A DNA stretch of 64,000 nt from Botryosphaeria dothidea (taxonomy: Eukaryota > Ascomycota > Dothideomycetes > Botryosphaeriales > Botryosphaeriaceae). Location of the stretch: contig WWBZ02000022.1 in assembly GCA_011503125.2 (NCBI GenBank), forward strand, positions 4,154,001 to 4,218,000, given 5' to 3'. The position numbers and the translations under genes are program-made. Under the pieces are notes generated by a model that ran no database searches, was not told the origin of the DNA, and was given only the letters and a program-made list of their open reading frames with translations. Positions 21,717 through 34,990 of this stretch are shown here, in pieces. Numbering within the stretch: the first letter of the stretch is position 1; each line of letters begins with the position of its first letter.

Positions 21717-23973
21717 CATCGAAAACCCTCTTGACAATCTCACTCTGGAAGAGCTTGAGGAGAATGTGTCCAACTTCAGACAAGAAAAACAGCTCGTCAA
21801 CGTCATCGATGAGAAGCTCCTGCAGAAAGGCGCTCGTGTAGCCCAGAGCGGACGAACTTTCGAGGCCATTGAAGAGTTGACACAAGAGGAGCTTCAAGCA
21901 CTTCGCGATGAACACACACGCCTCTTACGACAACCAGTGGCTTTCTGGATAACAATCTGTTGCACGTGTATTGCAGCAGCACTGCAGTATGTCAACCTGG
22001 CTTAGTTTTCCATTTCTTGATATCACCCGTTCGTACTAACGCGCTCCATGAAGAGGTTGGGACCAGACCGGATCGAACGGTGCAAATCTTGAGTGGCCCA
22101 TCGCGTTCAACCTCGACACTAAAAACAACTCCAACGATGTGTGGATCCTCGGCCTGGTTAACGCCGCGCCATATTTCGCGTCTTCGATGCTGTAAGGACG
22201 CACCCCTACCACTACCGCTTCGTATATGCTCATATCTGTCCCAGAGGCTGTTGGATCTCTGACCCTCTCAATAATTACACCGGCCGCAGGGGAACAATAT
22301 TCTTCTCCGCAGTATTCTGCTTCGCCTCGGTGATCGGCGCGGCGTTCACGAAGAACTGGGTCCAGCTCTTCTTCTGCCGCTGCCTGCTGGGGATCGGAAT
22401 GGGCAGCAAGGCATCGACGGTGCCCGTGTTTGCGGCCGAGAATTCGCCTGCCTTCTTCCGTGGTAGTTTCGTCATGAGCTGGCAGCTCTGGGTGGCATTC
22501 GGCATTTTCCTGTGAGCCAAGAGCACATCTCCTTCAGACAAGAAATCCTTGAAACGAAATGATGAATTCCGACTCCTTTACTAATTCCTTTCGACAGGGG
22601 ATTTTCCGCAAATCTAGCCGTCTTCAAAGTTCCCGAAATCGGCTGGCGTCTTCAGCTCGGCTCTGCTTTCATCCCCGCCGTTCCGCTCCTCATCCTCATC
22701 TGGTGGGCGCCCGAGTCGCCCCGCTGGTACATCAAGCAAAACTGCTACCCACAAGCCTACCAATCGCTGCTGCGCCTGCGGAACGTCCCACTGCAGGCGG
22801 CCAGGGACCTGTACTACATGCACGTGCAGATCGAGCTTGAGAACAAACGACTTGCGGACGAGCAGCTTGAGAGGAATGGAGGAAGACCGGAGGAGAACGT
22901 GAGCAGGACGCCAATGGCAAGGGACCTTCACAAGGCCAAGGAGTACGCGAGGAGGTTCGTGCAGTTGTTCACCATTAGTAGGGTGCGGCGAGCGACGGTT
23001 GCAGCGTGTACGGTGATGCTGGCTCAGCAGATGTGCGGCATTAATGTGAGTTCGCGCATATATCCAACCCTTCTTTCTCTTTCCCTGTGGAGACTCTCGG
23101 ACGAGCTGGGTCTAACGCAGTGACAGATTGTCGTCTTTTACAGCGCATCGCTGTTCGTGGAGGCGAAGGCAGATACGCAAACCGCCCTGCTTGTCTCGTG
23201 GGGATTCGGTCTTGCCAACTTCATGTAAGCCCTTCTTCGAGGCGATTGGGTCCCAACTGCTGATGCTTTGCTAGCTTCGCTCTGCCCGCGGTCCACCAGA
23301 TCGACACCCTTGGCCGCCGGGCGCTTCTTCTCATGACATTTCCCGGGATGGCTCTAACCCTTCTTGCTGCGGGCTTCTGCTTCTACATCGACGAAGGAAG
23401 TGATGCTCGGCTAGACCTCATTACCTTCTTCATATTCTTATTTGCCGTGTTTTACAGCCCAGGAGAAGGGCCGGTGCCTTTCACCTACTCATCAGAGGCT
23501 TTCCCTTTGTCCCATCGCGGTGAGTTGCGATCCCGAAGGGGCCCCAAGAGCTACGGCTGACAGCATTTCCAGAGGTTGGTATGAGTTTGGCTGTAGCGAC
23601 GAACCTCTTTTGGGCGGCGATACTGACCCTGATATTCCCGCGTTTGACCGATGCGTTGGGTAATACGGGAGCACTCGGTCTCTTCGCTGGACTGAACATG
23701 ATCGCCTTCGTGATGATATTCCTGTTAGTTCCAGAAACAAAGCAGAGGACCCTGGAGGAGCTTGACTCAATCTGTACGGCCCCCACCCACGATATTGACA
23801 AAGGGAAAATAATCGCTGACGTGGCACAGTCAATGTACCGACGAGGAAACACATGCGGTACCAGATTACGAAGACGCTGCCTTGGCTTTGGCAGCGGTAC
23901 GTCCGGCGTAAGGACGTGGATAGGGACGCGCTTTATGTTTTCAGACGGTGAAAAGGGTCCTTTGCTGCTGTAA
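21717..23973 (+). CDS. MFS sugar transporter, 5' exon unresolved
   Basis: Major-facilitator sugar/proton symporter. Exons: 21717-21986, 22054-22191, 22245-22511, 22598-23045, 23127-23224, 23275-23519 and 23573-23973. Phases agree at every junction. Family landmarks in order: [17 protein letters not shown] at TM1, the TM2-3 loop [23 protein letters not shown] at the end of the first six helices, [10 protein letters not shown] in the second half, [16 protein letters not shown], and the closing [12 protein letters not shown]. The N-terminal cytosolic segment ([16 protein letters not shown]...) is as long as in fungal relatives. A stop lies upstream in the same frame with no intervening ATG, so at least one small 5' exon exists before the acceptor at 21716; I could not fix it. 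The substrate cannot be told from sequence. Confidence 0.85.
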
Positions 23974-24795
23974 GTGGCTGCGCTAAGCCTGACAAGCCAT
24001 TGACTAGCGCCATTGGCGTTGTGACAGCGCTGTCGTAGCAAGCAGGGAGTGGGCGGCCTGTCAGGGCTCCCAAGGGTTCGACTGAGGGAGGGATCTTGGT
24101 TTTTGTTATGCCGCACCCTGTTGATACCAAATACCAGGCGCTTGGAAGGGCCTTTGATGCAATTGAAGTTTTGAAACATACACAAAGTCGGGGTGCTGCA
24201 GCGTGGCTCTACAATTGGACTTTGTCGGATAGGCGTCAGCTCCGCGCTGCCTATGCACCTCAGATGGGCGGCGCCGAGAGTTGCCATAGGGATGAGCGGG
24301 CTAGAGCGTGGTGGGACGAGTGACGCTTGAATGAGGATCTGCGCACGCTGCCGGGCGCTCCCGTGCGGGCTCTGCGATTTGCTGAAAGGGCCAGACCGAC
24401 ACCGGGCTTGCCCCGTTCCGGACGAGCGCGGAGTATTGGACCTGAAATGGTGCGGATGGAAGTGGATGGTGTCGGGGCGGTGCAGCGCGAGGCTAGGATG
24501 ACGTCAAGCCCTTCGACTATGTCATCGGGCCTCTGTGTCGCATCTCCCTTCTCCCTTTACTTACTTGGCCCACCCTTTCCGAAACACTACATAACACTCA
24601 CATCCCCTTGTGTAGATCCCGTCCAAGGTCAATCAATTTTACCTTACTCCCCTCTTCCTCTCCCGCCGTCCGTGCCACTCGGTACCCGCCTCCGCAGCGA
24701 TCCAGAACAGCCGCGCCCCCGAGCCTCCTTCCCCGAGACCTCGCTCACACCGCAAGCCACCACAAACACATCGCCACCGCGTCCTCAAGCCCGCC
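23974..24795. other. Intergenic region upstream of the Pil1 gene
   Basis: About 820 bp. The last 250 bp are rich in C and T, typical of a strong fungal promoter and 5' leader. No other gene is supported. Confidence 0.5.
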
Positions 24796-26310
24796 ATGCA
24801 CCGCACGTACTCGATGCGCCAGTCGCGCGCCCCCACGGCGTCGCAGCTGCAGAACCCGCCGCCGCCGGCTTCGTCCACCAAGGCCGGCCGTTTCTTCGGC
24901 AAAAGCAATCTTGGTAGGTAGCCCGCTCGCCCCTTCAAGCCTCTAGCCCCCACAGCGTTCGCATTGTCCCCGAGATCGCCGCGCGCAGAGCCCTCCAGTC
25001 GCCCTTTGATCGTTTGCGCGAACTGCTCCCCACCAGCGACTTGGGGGATCGCCACCCTTCCCCGCACGGCGCTCTCGGGGCCAATGCGACCTGAGTCCGT
25101 TTACAACTTGTTGTTTGCTTTTTGTGCTTTGCTGCTAGACGCGTGTTTCTCGACTCCTTAGGACGCACCGTTGATTATGTGTTGCGACATCCAGGCCACT
25201 CGTTCCGCAGGCAGACGGCCGGCGCCTGGGGCCCAGATCTGGCGAAGAAGCTGTCGCAGCTGGTGAAGATGGAGAAGAACGTCATGCGCAGCATGGAGCT
25301 CGTCGGCAGGGAGCGCATGGAGGTCGCGGTACGTACACAACACCAAGGGAGAGGTACTCATCGCGGGTGTGAGTGCTAATGGTTTGCGTTTATAGCAACA
25401 ACTGTCCATCTGGGGCGAGGCCTGCGACGACGACGTCTCGGACGTTACGGACAAGCTCGGTGTGCTCATCTACGAGATTGGCGAGCTGGAGGACCAGTTC
25501 GTTGACCGCTACGACCAATACCGCGTTACCATGAAGAGCATTCGCAATATCGAGGCTTCGGTCCAGCCTAGTCGCGACAGTACGTCATCGCCGCGTCACA
25601 CATTGAGATGATTGGGAAAGGCTGACAGAGTGGAATAGGGAAGCAGAAGATTACCGATCAGATTGCGCAGCTGAAGTACAAGGAGCCCAATTCGCCCAAG
25701 ATTGTCGTGCTCGAGCAGGAGCTTGTCCGCGCTGAGGCCGAGTCTCTTGTCGCTGAGGCTCAGCTGTCTAACATCACGCGCGAGAAGCTGAAGGCTGCTT
25801 TCACGTACCAGTTCGATGCTCTGCGCGAGCATTGTGAGAAGCTTGCTATCATTGCAGGCTATGGCAAGCACCTGTTGGAGCTGGTCGATGACACTCCTGT
25901 CACGCCCGGCGAGACCAGGCCTGCATACGATGGTTACGAGGCCAGCAAGGCGTATGTCGTGGTTATCCAATTGCACCACTATAGTAAGCTGACACTTGTG
26001 ATACAGTATCATTCAAGACTGCGAAGATGCTTTGACCAACTGGGTTGAGCAGAACGCGTCGGTCAAGTCCAGCCTCTCCACTCGGGCCCGTACCCTGTCG
26101 CAACGCCGTCACCAGCGTCGTGAGAACGGTGAAGGTGTCGACCTCTCCCACCAGGATAGGCCTCTTGAGGGCCGCGAGTCCGGCCTTTGGATACCCGCGT
26201 CGGAGCACGCTGCCGGACGCGACGTCGACGAATACGAGGATGACGAAGAAGATGCGCCGAGCACCATCGCGGCGAGTGAGACGCGGGGTCGCGAAGAAGT
26301 CGCTGCCTAA
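24796..26310 (+). CDS. PIL1: Eisosome core component (Pil1/Lsp1 family, BAR domain)
   Basis: Five exons (24796-24913, 25195-25328, 25396-25579, 25639-25951, 26007-26310) give 350 aa. Pil1 and Lsp1 are BAR-domain proteins. They assemble on the inner face of the plasma membrane and shape the furrows called eisosomes (MCC domains), which bind PI(4,5)P2. The N-terminus MHRTYSMRQSRAPTASQLQN is diagnostic, with Ser/Thr sites for Pkh kinases expected there. FGK, GPDLAKKLSQLVKMEKNVM and LSIWGEACDDDVSDVTDKLG follow. The BAR helices continue through KIVVLEQELVRAEAESLVAEAQL and YGKHLLELVDDTPVTPGE. The C-terminus is acidic (DEYEDDEEDAPSTIAAS). All splice phases agree. Which of the Pil1-type paralogues this is cannot be decided from one gene. 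Confidence 0.96.
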
Positions 26311-27617
26311 ATTGAAGCGAGTGCAGTTCCTTTCCACTTCCCACCCCCTTTCTGCTATGTTTGACTCGAAAGTAATGCGGGTTGAATTCTAGCGGGATGG
26401 TAGACTTTATACCCAAGGCATGATGAGGGATGGCTCCTGTTTTTGTTCGCAATATGATGAAGGGTTCAAGTAATCACGAGCACTGGATGCAATAAAGAGG
26501 ATAATGTATTTTTGCGGCGGTCCTTGGTCTTTTAGTTTTTCTGTATAATTGAAACGGCCCAATCTCCTAAGCTTGAGAGTTTATCACTCTTGTCGTGTTG
26601 TTTTGCGTATGAAAGGGATTGGCGGATGAGAACAGAGTTGCCAGACACTGTCAGAAGAGTGCATACGAATCTAAGTTCATACTTACCATTATGACTGTTC
26701 GTGCAAGTAGGAGTCAGGCCAAGGGCGGTGAATGCGATGAGCGATAGGCGTAAATACTTGGGGACGACTATGGCTTGAAAGGGCAGTTACAAGCAATTTC
26801 ATGCCAGGGATGCTCTGATAATGGGGGGAAAGGCTGCAGATGCTGCCTGGATGAGGCTGGCTGACTTGCATGTCCCGCTCCCGTCCGTCTTCGAGAGCCC
26901 CGCGCCTGTCGTTCCCCTGCCCCACAGATCTGTCGCAGTGCGTGGGTTTCGAGATTGCTTGCGACATGACTCGAGCATGTAACATTGTGTTTTACACTGC
27001 TGCTGCGGGTGCTTCGTCTCTGGCGGATCTTCAGGAATGGTGCTCGCTTTGCCCGGAGTGATCATCTGATAATTGATGAGATAATGCAAGGCCACTGGAC
27101 GCAACGTCCGAGACGACGACAGTACCACGCGGTCAGGCTACCATGTTAGACTCTCGGCATTGCGTCTTTAGCTCGGGATTTTGCGACGACAGGAATCGAC
27201 ACCGCGCGGAGCCCTGGAAGGAGTCACCGACCCACACACCGCTGCCCCGCGGGCTGTTGGGAGAGACGCGGGAAGGCGCCGACGTCGTTGCGCGGAAGCG
27301 AAGTTTCGCTGCAGGGGTCTTTCTTTTTTTACGGCCTTCGGCGCGATTGATAAGCGCTGCTGATGCTCCACATGCGCGAGCTTGCTGCTGCTGCTTCAAC
27401 CTTAGCTGCTCTTTGTTCTTCTGCTCGTAACCTTTCCACAGACACACCTTTCCTCTCATCGAACTCATCGTCTGTCGGCCCTTACCGTGTAACGATGTCA
27501 TCTCCCTAGAATCAAGGGTTCGGCGAGTAAACAAGTGAACTACTATCTCATAGCTGCGCTGCCTCCCGGCCGCTTCAGCAGCAAGCAGCAGCACCGACGT
27601 CAGTCCGTTCACCAACC
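26311..27617. other. Intergenic region between Pil1 and the ABC transporter
   Basis: About 1.3 kb with the 3' flank of Pil1 and the promoter of the transporter. No gene is supported. Confidence 0.5.
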
Positions 27618-30600
27618 ATGTCGGCAGCTGCGCATTTCTCCACCCAGCCCGCGGCGCTTCTCCTCCAACCAGGGGAATTGTACCGCATGCCTCCACCGTA
27701 CAGGCTTCCCTTGGTCGCCGCCGCTCTCGCCATCATCTACATCCATGCATCCACCAGCCTCTTCCGCACTTTGCGCCGCAGACGTGCCAAGGGCGGTGCC
27801 GCCGAGACGCAGCTCTACGCCGATCGCGATGGCGTCGCATCTGCTGAGAGCATGCGCCGCTACAGCACCCGCTGGCAGACCTTTTTGACTGTATTTGTTG
27901 CTGCCTCCGGTTGCAGTGTCTCATTGGCGAGGGCGGTGCTGGTCACGCTTCATGGTGGGGAGATCGCGCTAGCGTGGTTGACATGGGCGATTTGGGTGAG
28001 TACTGCTTTTCTTTCCGTCCTCTTCTTATGGTCTTCGAATTACACATCAATTTCTTTTTCTCGGGGATCCATTGTCTATACAGACAGCATGATGGGGTGG
28101 AGAAAGAGTGTAGTGTGCGTGCCAGGAAGTCCCTGCTGTGAAGTATTTATGAGCGCGGGATCTTGTAGGTTGGCAGCTGGGGCGGCCATCTCCTTGGATC
28201 ACTGCCCCGGGGCTATTGTCCGGGATGAGACCTGGTTTCAAACCAACACGCCACTCTGATTAGCCATTCCAAGCTGCACTGTCCTGCGGTTCTTCTCCTG
28301 CGTCCATCCCCATCACGCACCACGAACACCGCGGTGCTAACGATTACCGTAGCTACCCCTTATTCTCCAAGTCGTCGCCATCTCGATAGAGAAAGAGCCG
28401 GTCCGTAAATACGACATCGCCTTAACCAACTCTCTAACCTACCTCCTCTCCTTCGCCGTGCTTTGCTACGCCGACGACCTCCGCCACCTCTCCTCGCGTC
28501 CCGCATACCTCGGCCTCGCCATCACCCGTGCCGTCCTCGCCCTCGCCGGCTTCTTCATCTGCACCTCTTACCCGCGCCGGCCCGCCGTCTACCTCGACAA
28601 CAGCCCCGTCGACGCCCAACGCACCGCCTCCGCCTTCTCGCGCTACACCTACACCTGGCTGTCCGCGCTGCTCTCCTTCGCCGCCAAGCAGGGCGTGCTG
28701 CACCAGTCCGACCTGCCTGTCCTCGACTCGACCAGCCGCGCCCGCGACCTGCACGACGCCTTCGCCCGCGTCGACGATGCCGCCGCTGCCTCGACGCCGC
28801 TCTGGCGCAAGGTCGCCCGCGCCCACGCGCCCGCGCTCACCATGCAGTACGCGCTCACGATGCTGGACAGCCTCCTGGTCGTCGCGCCGCAGCTGGCCAT
28901 GTTCCGCTTGCTCAAGCTGCTGGAGGTCCGGCAGAAGGGCGCGGACGTGACGGTCGAGGCGAGCCTGTGGGTGTTGGGCTTGGGCGCGGGGATCCTGGTG
29001 CAGAATTTCTTTGAGAACTGGCGGTGGTGGATCAGTTACGGGTACCTGAACGTGCCGATCCGCGTGCAGCTGAGCGCGCTGATCTTCGCGAAGAGTATGC
29101 GCAGGAAGGATGTCAAGGGCGTGCAGAAAGAGGGGAAGGAGAAGGGAGAAGAAGAGGAGGATGGGGAGGAGGCGATGAAGCAGACGCAGCAGGGGACGAT
29201 CAATCTGGTGGGTGTGGATACGAAGAGGGTTGCGGATTATGTGACGTTTCAGAATGGGTTTTTGAGCGCGGTCATCAAGATTATCATCTCGTTTGGCTTT
29301 ATTTACAAGCTTGTTGGGTAAGTGGAGAGATGGGTAGAAGAATGGTCGAGTTGAGTTTGCTGACGAGATGCAGGTGGCAAGCTCTCGTGGCGGGTATCAT
29401 TGCGCAGCTGGCTACCGTGCCGCTGAACATGTACTTCTCGAAGAAGTACCAGAGTGCTCAGGTATGTTGGTCTGGCTGGGTGATTGTATTCAGGATTGTG
29501 CTAACGGTTGAACACAGAACGATCTCATGGCTGCCCGTGACCGTAAGCTTGCAATCATCAACGAAGCTCTGATGGGCATTCGCCAGATCAAGTTTTCCGC
29601 GCTCGAGCAGCAATGGCAGAAGAAGATTACGGATTATCGCGCTGCTGAGCTCAAGACCATCTGGCGCGTCTTCGTTGCGGATACTTTTCTGATTTTCTGC
29701 TGGATCTTTGGACCGTACATGCTTTCTGCCATCACGTTGGCCGTCCACGCGTTAGTCAACGACCGCTTGTATCCTTCTGTTGCGTTCACCACCATCGGCA
29801 TTTTGACGCAGATTGAGGGGACGATGGCTTTCATTCCGGAGTTGATAGCCGCTGGCCTCGATGCGTGGGTAAGTATCAAACGTATCGATGAGTACCTTAA
29901 CGCGCCAGAGAAGCCGCAGAACACGAAGCCAGGGGATCAAATCTCGTTCAAGAATGCGAGCGTCGCTTGGCCGTCCGATTCGGAGAAAAATGAGGAGTCA
30001 TTCGTACTACGGAACCTGGACTTCACCTTTCCGAGCCGCCAACTGAGTGTTATATCCGGCCGCACGGGATCTGGCAAGACGCTACTCCTCAAGGCTATCC
30101 TAGGCGAAGTTGATGTTATCTCTGGCACCATCGAGGTTCCACAGGCACCATCTCCTGAGCAGCGCTTCGATCACAAAGCAAACAAGAAGAACTGGATCAT
30201 CGACTCCGCTATTGCATTCGTTAGCCAGCAGCCCTGGATTGAGAACTGCAGTTTCAAGGACAATGTGCTTTTCGGCCTTCCATTTGACGCCATTCGTTAC
30301 CGCAAAGTTATTCACGCCTGCGCGTTGAACAAGGATCTGGCCATGCTGACGGACGGCGACGCCACGGAAATCGGGGCTCAGGGCATCAACCTGAGCGGTG
30401 GCCAGCGCTGGCGCATCACGCTCGCTCGTGCGCTGTACTCGCGTGCCGGAATCCTGGTCATGGACGACATCTTCAGCGCCGTCGACGCGCACGTCGGCCG
30501 CCACATCTTCGAGAACGCACTCACGGGCGAGCTCGCCGCCGGCCGGACGCGGATCATCGTGACGCACCACGTCTCTCTGACCCTGCCGAAGACCAAGTTC

Positions 30601-32978
30601 GAGGTCTTCCTCAGCGAGGGCCGGGTCGAGCGCGCGGGCACCGTTGACTCGCTGCGCCGCACCGGCGAGCTGCAGGACATCCTCGAGGGAGAGGCCACCG
30701 AAGACGCCATTGCGGACGGCGATGCGCACCTAGACGTTCCAAATGGGAATGGACACGCTACGAGGCGCCGCAGCTCGGCGTTTCGGCGTAGGTCCAGCGC
30801 GGCGTCGCTCGGTGAGAATGGAGGCGGGGACGCGTTTGTGCGGTATCTGTCTCGGACGAGTGAGCGGTCGGATTTCATTGATGACGGTGGGCATGCGGAT
30901 GTTGTTGGCGACAAGGATCAGGCGAAGAAGTTTGTCGAGGAGGAGACAAAGATGAAGGGTAAGGTTCTATGGGCGGTGTATAAGCAATACGTCCAGGCTG
31001 GCGGTGGGTATTGGTTCTGGATAGGGATCGTGCTGGCGTTTGCTGCTATCCAGGTGCTGATTCTGGGACGGGTAAGTTTTTGGTGTCTTGATCTCCCTCC
31101 GTTGTGCGTTGTTGGTTGGTGCTGACTGCTCATGCTACAGTCTTGGTGGCTCACCATCTGGACGAGCCAATACGAAGCCCAATCGGAACCGTCGAAGCCT
31201 TTCGTGGCCTCCGTGCTGCAACACCCTATGATCCACAAATTCCGCGCGCCGTACCATGCCCAGACGCTCACTCGAGACACGAAGTTCTACGTTGGCATAT
31301 ACGTTCTCATTTCGTGCTGCATCTCCTTCTGCGGCACGCTGCGTTACTTCTGGGTTTACTGCGGCTCCATTCGTGCCAGTAAGAAGTTGTTTGATGATCT
31401 AACCTACGCGGTGCTCCGCGCGCCGTTGAGGTGGCTGGACACAGTACCGACAGGGCGCGTGTTGAACAGATTCACCTCGGATTTCAGCACGCTGGACTTG
31501 GAGCAGGCGAACGCGTTTTCTTTCATGCTCTTCAATCTACTCATGGTGATTGGCATTGTGATTGCAGGGTATTTCCACCACGTTCTGACTTCAGCAGCGA
31601 AGCACTGACGAATTGTAGTATGATGGTGACGCCGGTCATGATACTGTTTGCTGCGATCTTGCTTGCACTTTGCGTCCGCTATGCGCTCTACTATCTTGTA
31701 GGTGCTCGCGAGACCAAGCGTCTGGAAAGTCTGGCGAAGAGCCCTGTCTTCGAGCTCTTCGGTGCCGCACTCTCCGGTATCAGCACCATCCGTGCTTTCA
31801 ACAAGACGGACGACTACATCAACGCCATGTTCGCCAAGATTGACCAACATGGACAAACAATGATGTTCATGTGGGCGTTCAACCGCTGGCTGACCTTCCG
31901 CCTCGGCGTCGTTGGCGCCGCCTTCGCCATCGCCATGGCCGCTCTCATCGTCTCGCTGAACATCGACGCCGCGCTCGCCGGCTTCGCGCTCGGATTCACC
32001 CTGGAATACAGCATCGCCGTCGTCTGGCTTCTCCGCCAGTACGCCATCGTCGAGCTGTCCATGAACGCCGTCGAGCGTATCCTCGAATACAGCGAAATCG
32101 CCATCGAGGACCAGGAAGGCGCCGACGCGCCCGCCCACTGGCCGGCCGAGGGGCGCCTCGAAGTCGACGACCTCGTCGTTTCGTACGCCTCCGACCTCGA
32201 CCCGGTCCTCAAGGGCGTCTCGTTCTCGGTCGAGCCCAACGAGCGCGTCGGCGTCGTCGGCCGCACCGGCGCCGGCAAGAGCAGCCTCACCCTCGCGCTC
32301 TTCCGCTTCCTCGAGGCCTGCCGCGGCGCCGTGTACATCGACGGCCTCGACATCGGGACGATCAAGCTGCACGACCTGCGCTCCCGCCTCGCCATCATCC
32401 CGCAGGACCCGGTGCTCTTCTCGGGCACCGTCCGCTCCAACATCGACCCCTTCAACCAGCACGACGACAAAGAACTCCGCGAGGCGCTCGAGCGCGTGCA
32501 CCTCGTTTCGTCCTCCTCCTCGGACGGGCAGAACGACGACAACGGCACCGACGACGAAGACGCGAACAAGAACCCTTTCGAATCGCTCGCCACCACCGTC
32601 TCCGAGGGCGGCTCGAACCTGTCGCAAGGCCAGCGTCAGCTTCTGTGCCTCGCGCGCGCCATCGTCGCGCGCCCGAAGATCATGATCCTGGATGAGGCGA
32701 CGTCGGCCGTCGACAAGGCGACGGATGCGCTGATCCAGCGGAGCGTGAGGGAGGAGTTCAGCAGCTCCACGCTCATCGTGATTGCGCATCGCCTCAGCAC
32801 GATTGCGGACTTCGATCGCATTTTGGTGTTGGGCGAGGGCAGGGCCGTGGAGTTTGGGACGCCGAGGGAGTTGTTCGAGAGGGAGGAGGGCGTGTTTAGG
32901 GGGATGGTGGAGGATAGTGGGGAGGCGGAGGTGTTGAGGGATGTTATTCTGGGGAATGGCGGGGAAGGTGGGAGGTGA
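27618..32978 (+). CDS. ABCC-type full-length ABC transporter (MRP/Ybt1-like)
   Basis: Six exons (27618-27995, 28353-29317, 29374-29461, 29518-31071, 31141-31568, 31619-32978) give 1590 aa. It has an N-terminal TM0 region and two TMD-NBD halves. NBD1: Walker A GRTGSGKT near residue 658, Q-loop FVSQQPW, signature LSGGQR, and Walker B VMDD near 788 followed by VTHH. NBD2: Walker A GRTGAGKS near 1351, Q-loop IIPQDP, signature LSQGQR, Walker B MILDE near 1491 and IAHRLST. The catalytic Glu is replaced by Asp in NBD1, the usual asymmetry of ABCC proteins, where NBD1 is the degenerate site. A low-complexity acidic insertion (SSSSSDGQNDDNGTDDEDAN) interrupts NBD2 before its signature. Relatives pump glutathione conjugates, bile acids or toxins, often at the vacuole. 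The substrate here is unknown. Confidence 0.93.
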
Positions 32979-34990
32979 AAAGGGGGTCTTACTCTGAGCT
33001 GTGTAATGGAAAGGGAAAGTGGGAACATGGCTTGTACAGAGTAGTAACGGGGGCACGGTTAAGGTTGGTTGGAGTTCAAGTTGATAGATTGAGAAGTCTT
33101 ATTTGGGGGGCACCAATGCCTTTGTATAAGCTGGTCCGCCAAGAGAAGGTGGTGCTTGTTCTTATTTCCAAGTGTTGTGTTCTGATGTGTTTGGTGAATG
33201 CCTCGACTCCACATGAACAGTTGAATGAACATGCAAAACCGGAGGCGAGCTGAAGAAGTTGATGATATTTCTAGAGCAATACCGATGATTTGAAGGGTGT
33301 TATCATGTCTCAAGCGCGGCGCGAGCAGGGTTGAATACAGGCTTGCCGATTGCGCCCATCGTCTCGTTAGTCTTTGCCAGAATAATCACAGGAAGGCCTC
33401 GACCTGAGGAGACTCTCAGGTCCAACAGATTGCGACTGGGAAGCATGCATGTCGCATGGACGGGCGACCATCGAATGCAGTCATCATTTTCACGAACATG
33501 AGCGATCTCTCCTGCAGATGCACTTGCAGGGAGTTCGCGGGCCGCACTTGATGGATGGATTGAAAAGCGTCTAGCGCGCGCCAAAACGCGTAGGTAGTTG
33601 TAGCATTCATCCTAACGAGTCTATAAAAAGAAAGAGCGCACATTTTCGGCAGGTCGGCTGCTTAAACTCCATATCTCGGCTGATTCGAAACTCTTTCCTG
33701 GCACACTTCGGGCTCCATGGTGTTTGGCGGTCAGCGGTTGGCTGCAGCGCCCCCGCTCCACATCCGACAGGGATACCTACCTACGTCGTACGAACACGCC
33801 TCAAAAGCATGCGCTCGTTGCTCGCATCGAGGACTGGTCATATTGGCACCGCATTCAGCTGGAATATTTCCAACGCCCAAATGCTCCTGTAAATCACATA
33901 TCACAACTGTGCAGCTTGATTGGCCGCCTGGGCCTTGGGGTCCGGCGCACATTCGGCGACGCCGTCGCCACGGTGCGCAAGCCTGAAGCCTTCAGTGCCA
34001 ATCATCCAGGAACACTCCACAGAGCCAGCACCTGCCAGGTCACAACAAGGAAATCCATTGGTAGCATCTAGTCATGACACATAACACCCTGCTAACCACT
34101 CAAGACATAGTACGGGAAGGCGGATCAAGCACGAAGGGCGCGTGAGGTGTCGGAAGCTTGCAGTGCGCACCCTTTCCGACCCTTGGTGTGAGGAGCCCCT
34201 GGCTGCATGCAGACGCTCGGTGGTGCGCTCATATATATGCAGCACTCTCCGGCCGAATGCGCTGCTCAGGTCGCGACACCTTTCAATGCCGATCGCTCTC
34301 CTCCACCGCTGAAGTGCGACATGAAGAATGGAAGAATGAAAGGGGTCGTCCAAAGAAGAGCAAAGGGTGAGGCCTTTTTTTCATGTTCGAAAGAAATGTC
34401 ATCAAACGTAAGAAGACATGGTCCAACTGACGTGCGACCCAGTGCAAAGAGGACTTGGCCAAGACGCCGGGCAGTACGTTAGTGCAACCGTGTCAGTGCA
34501 GAGGAGCTGCAAGAGGAAGAGGAAGAAGAAGAAGAAGAAGAAGAAGAAGAAGAAGAAGAAGAAGAAGAAGAAGAAGAAGAAGAGGAATAATAAAATATTG
34601 GAAAAGAAGAGTCATCAGGGGGAAGAAGAAACATATAAGTGCGAAGAAAGTAAGTGAAAGTAAGAAAAGAGACTGCAAGCTCCTTCGTCGCATTGTGGAA
34701 ATGAGCTGAAGGCGACTCCCACTCAGCACGGCAGGTGAGAATGCTACATCATCCTTCAAGACAAGCTCGCCGTACAGCTAAGTAACAGCGACCATCCAGA
34801 CGTAGATGTATGAGCATCAGCAGCAGAAGCAGAAGCCGAAAATGCATCTCCACCGAGGCGACTCCTTTAGCCCTGCATGATACGGGCAAGGAACTCTTCC
34901 AAGACCTGTGCCCCTGCCGGCCACGAGCTTTCCTTGCTAAGCCGTGACAGGGTACGGAAACCACTTGGGTCCCAACCGCAAGCGCCTAGT
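32979..34990. other. Gene-poor region with a (GAA)n tract
   Basis: About 2 kb after the ABC transporter. Apart from the simple repeat near 34.55 kb I see no supported gene. Short frames do not extend through recognisable domains. Confidence 0.5.
34512..34582. repeat. (GAA)n microsatellite
   Basis: A nearly perfect run of GAA triplets about 65-70 bp long. The purine-rich side is on the + strand. It creates artificial poly-Lys, poly-Arg and poly-Leu frames that are not genes. Confidence 0.95.
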
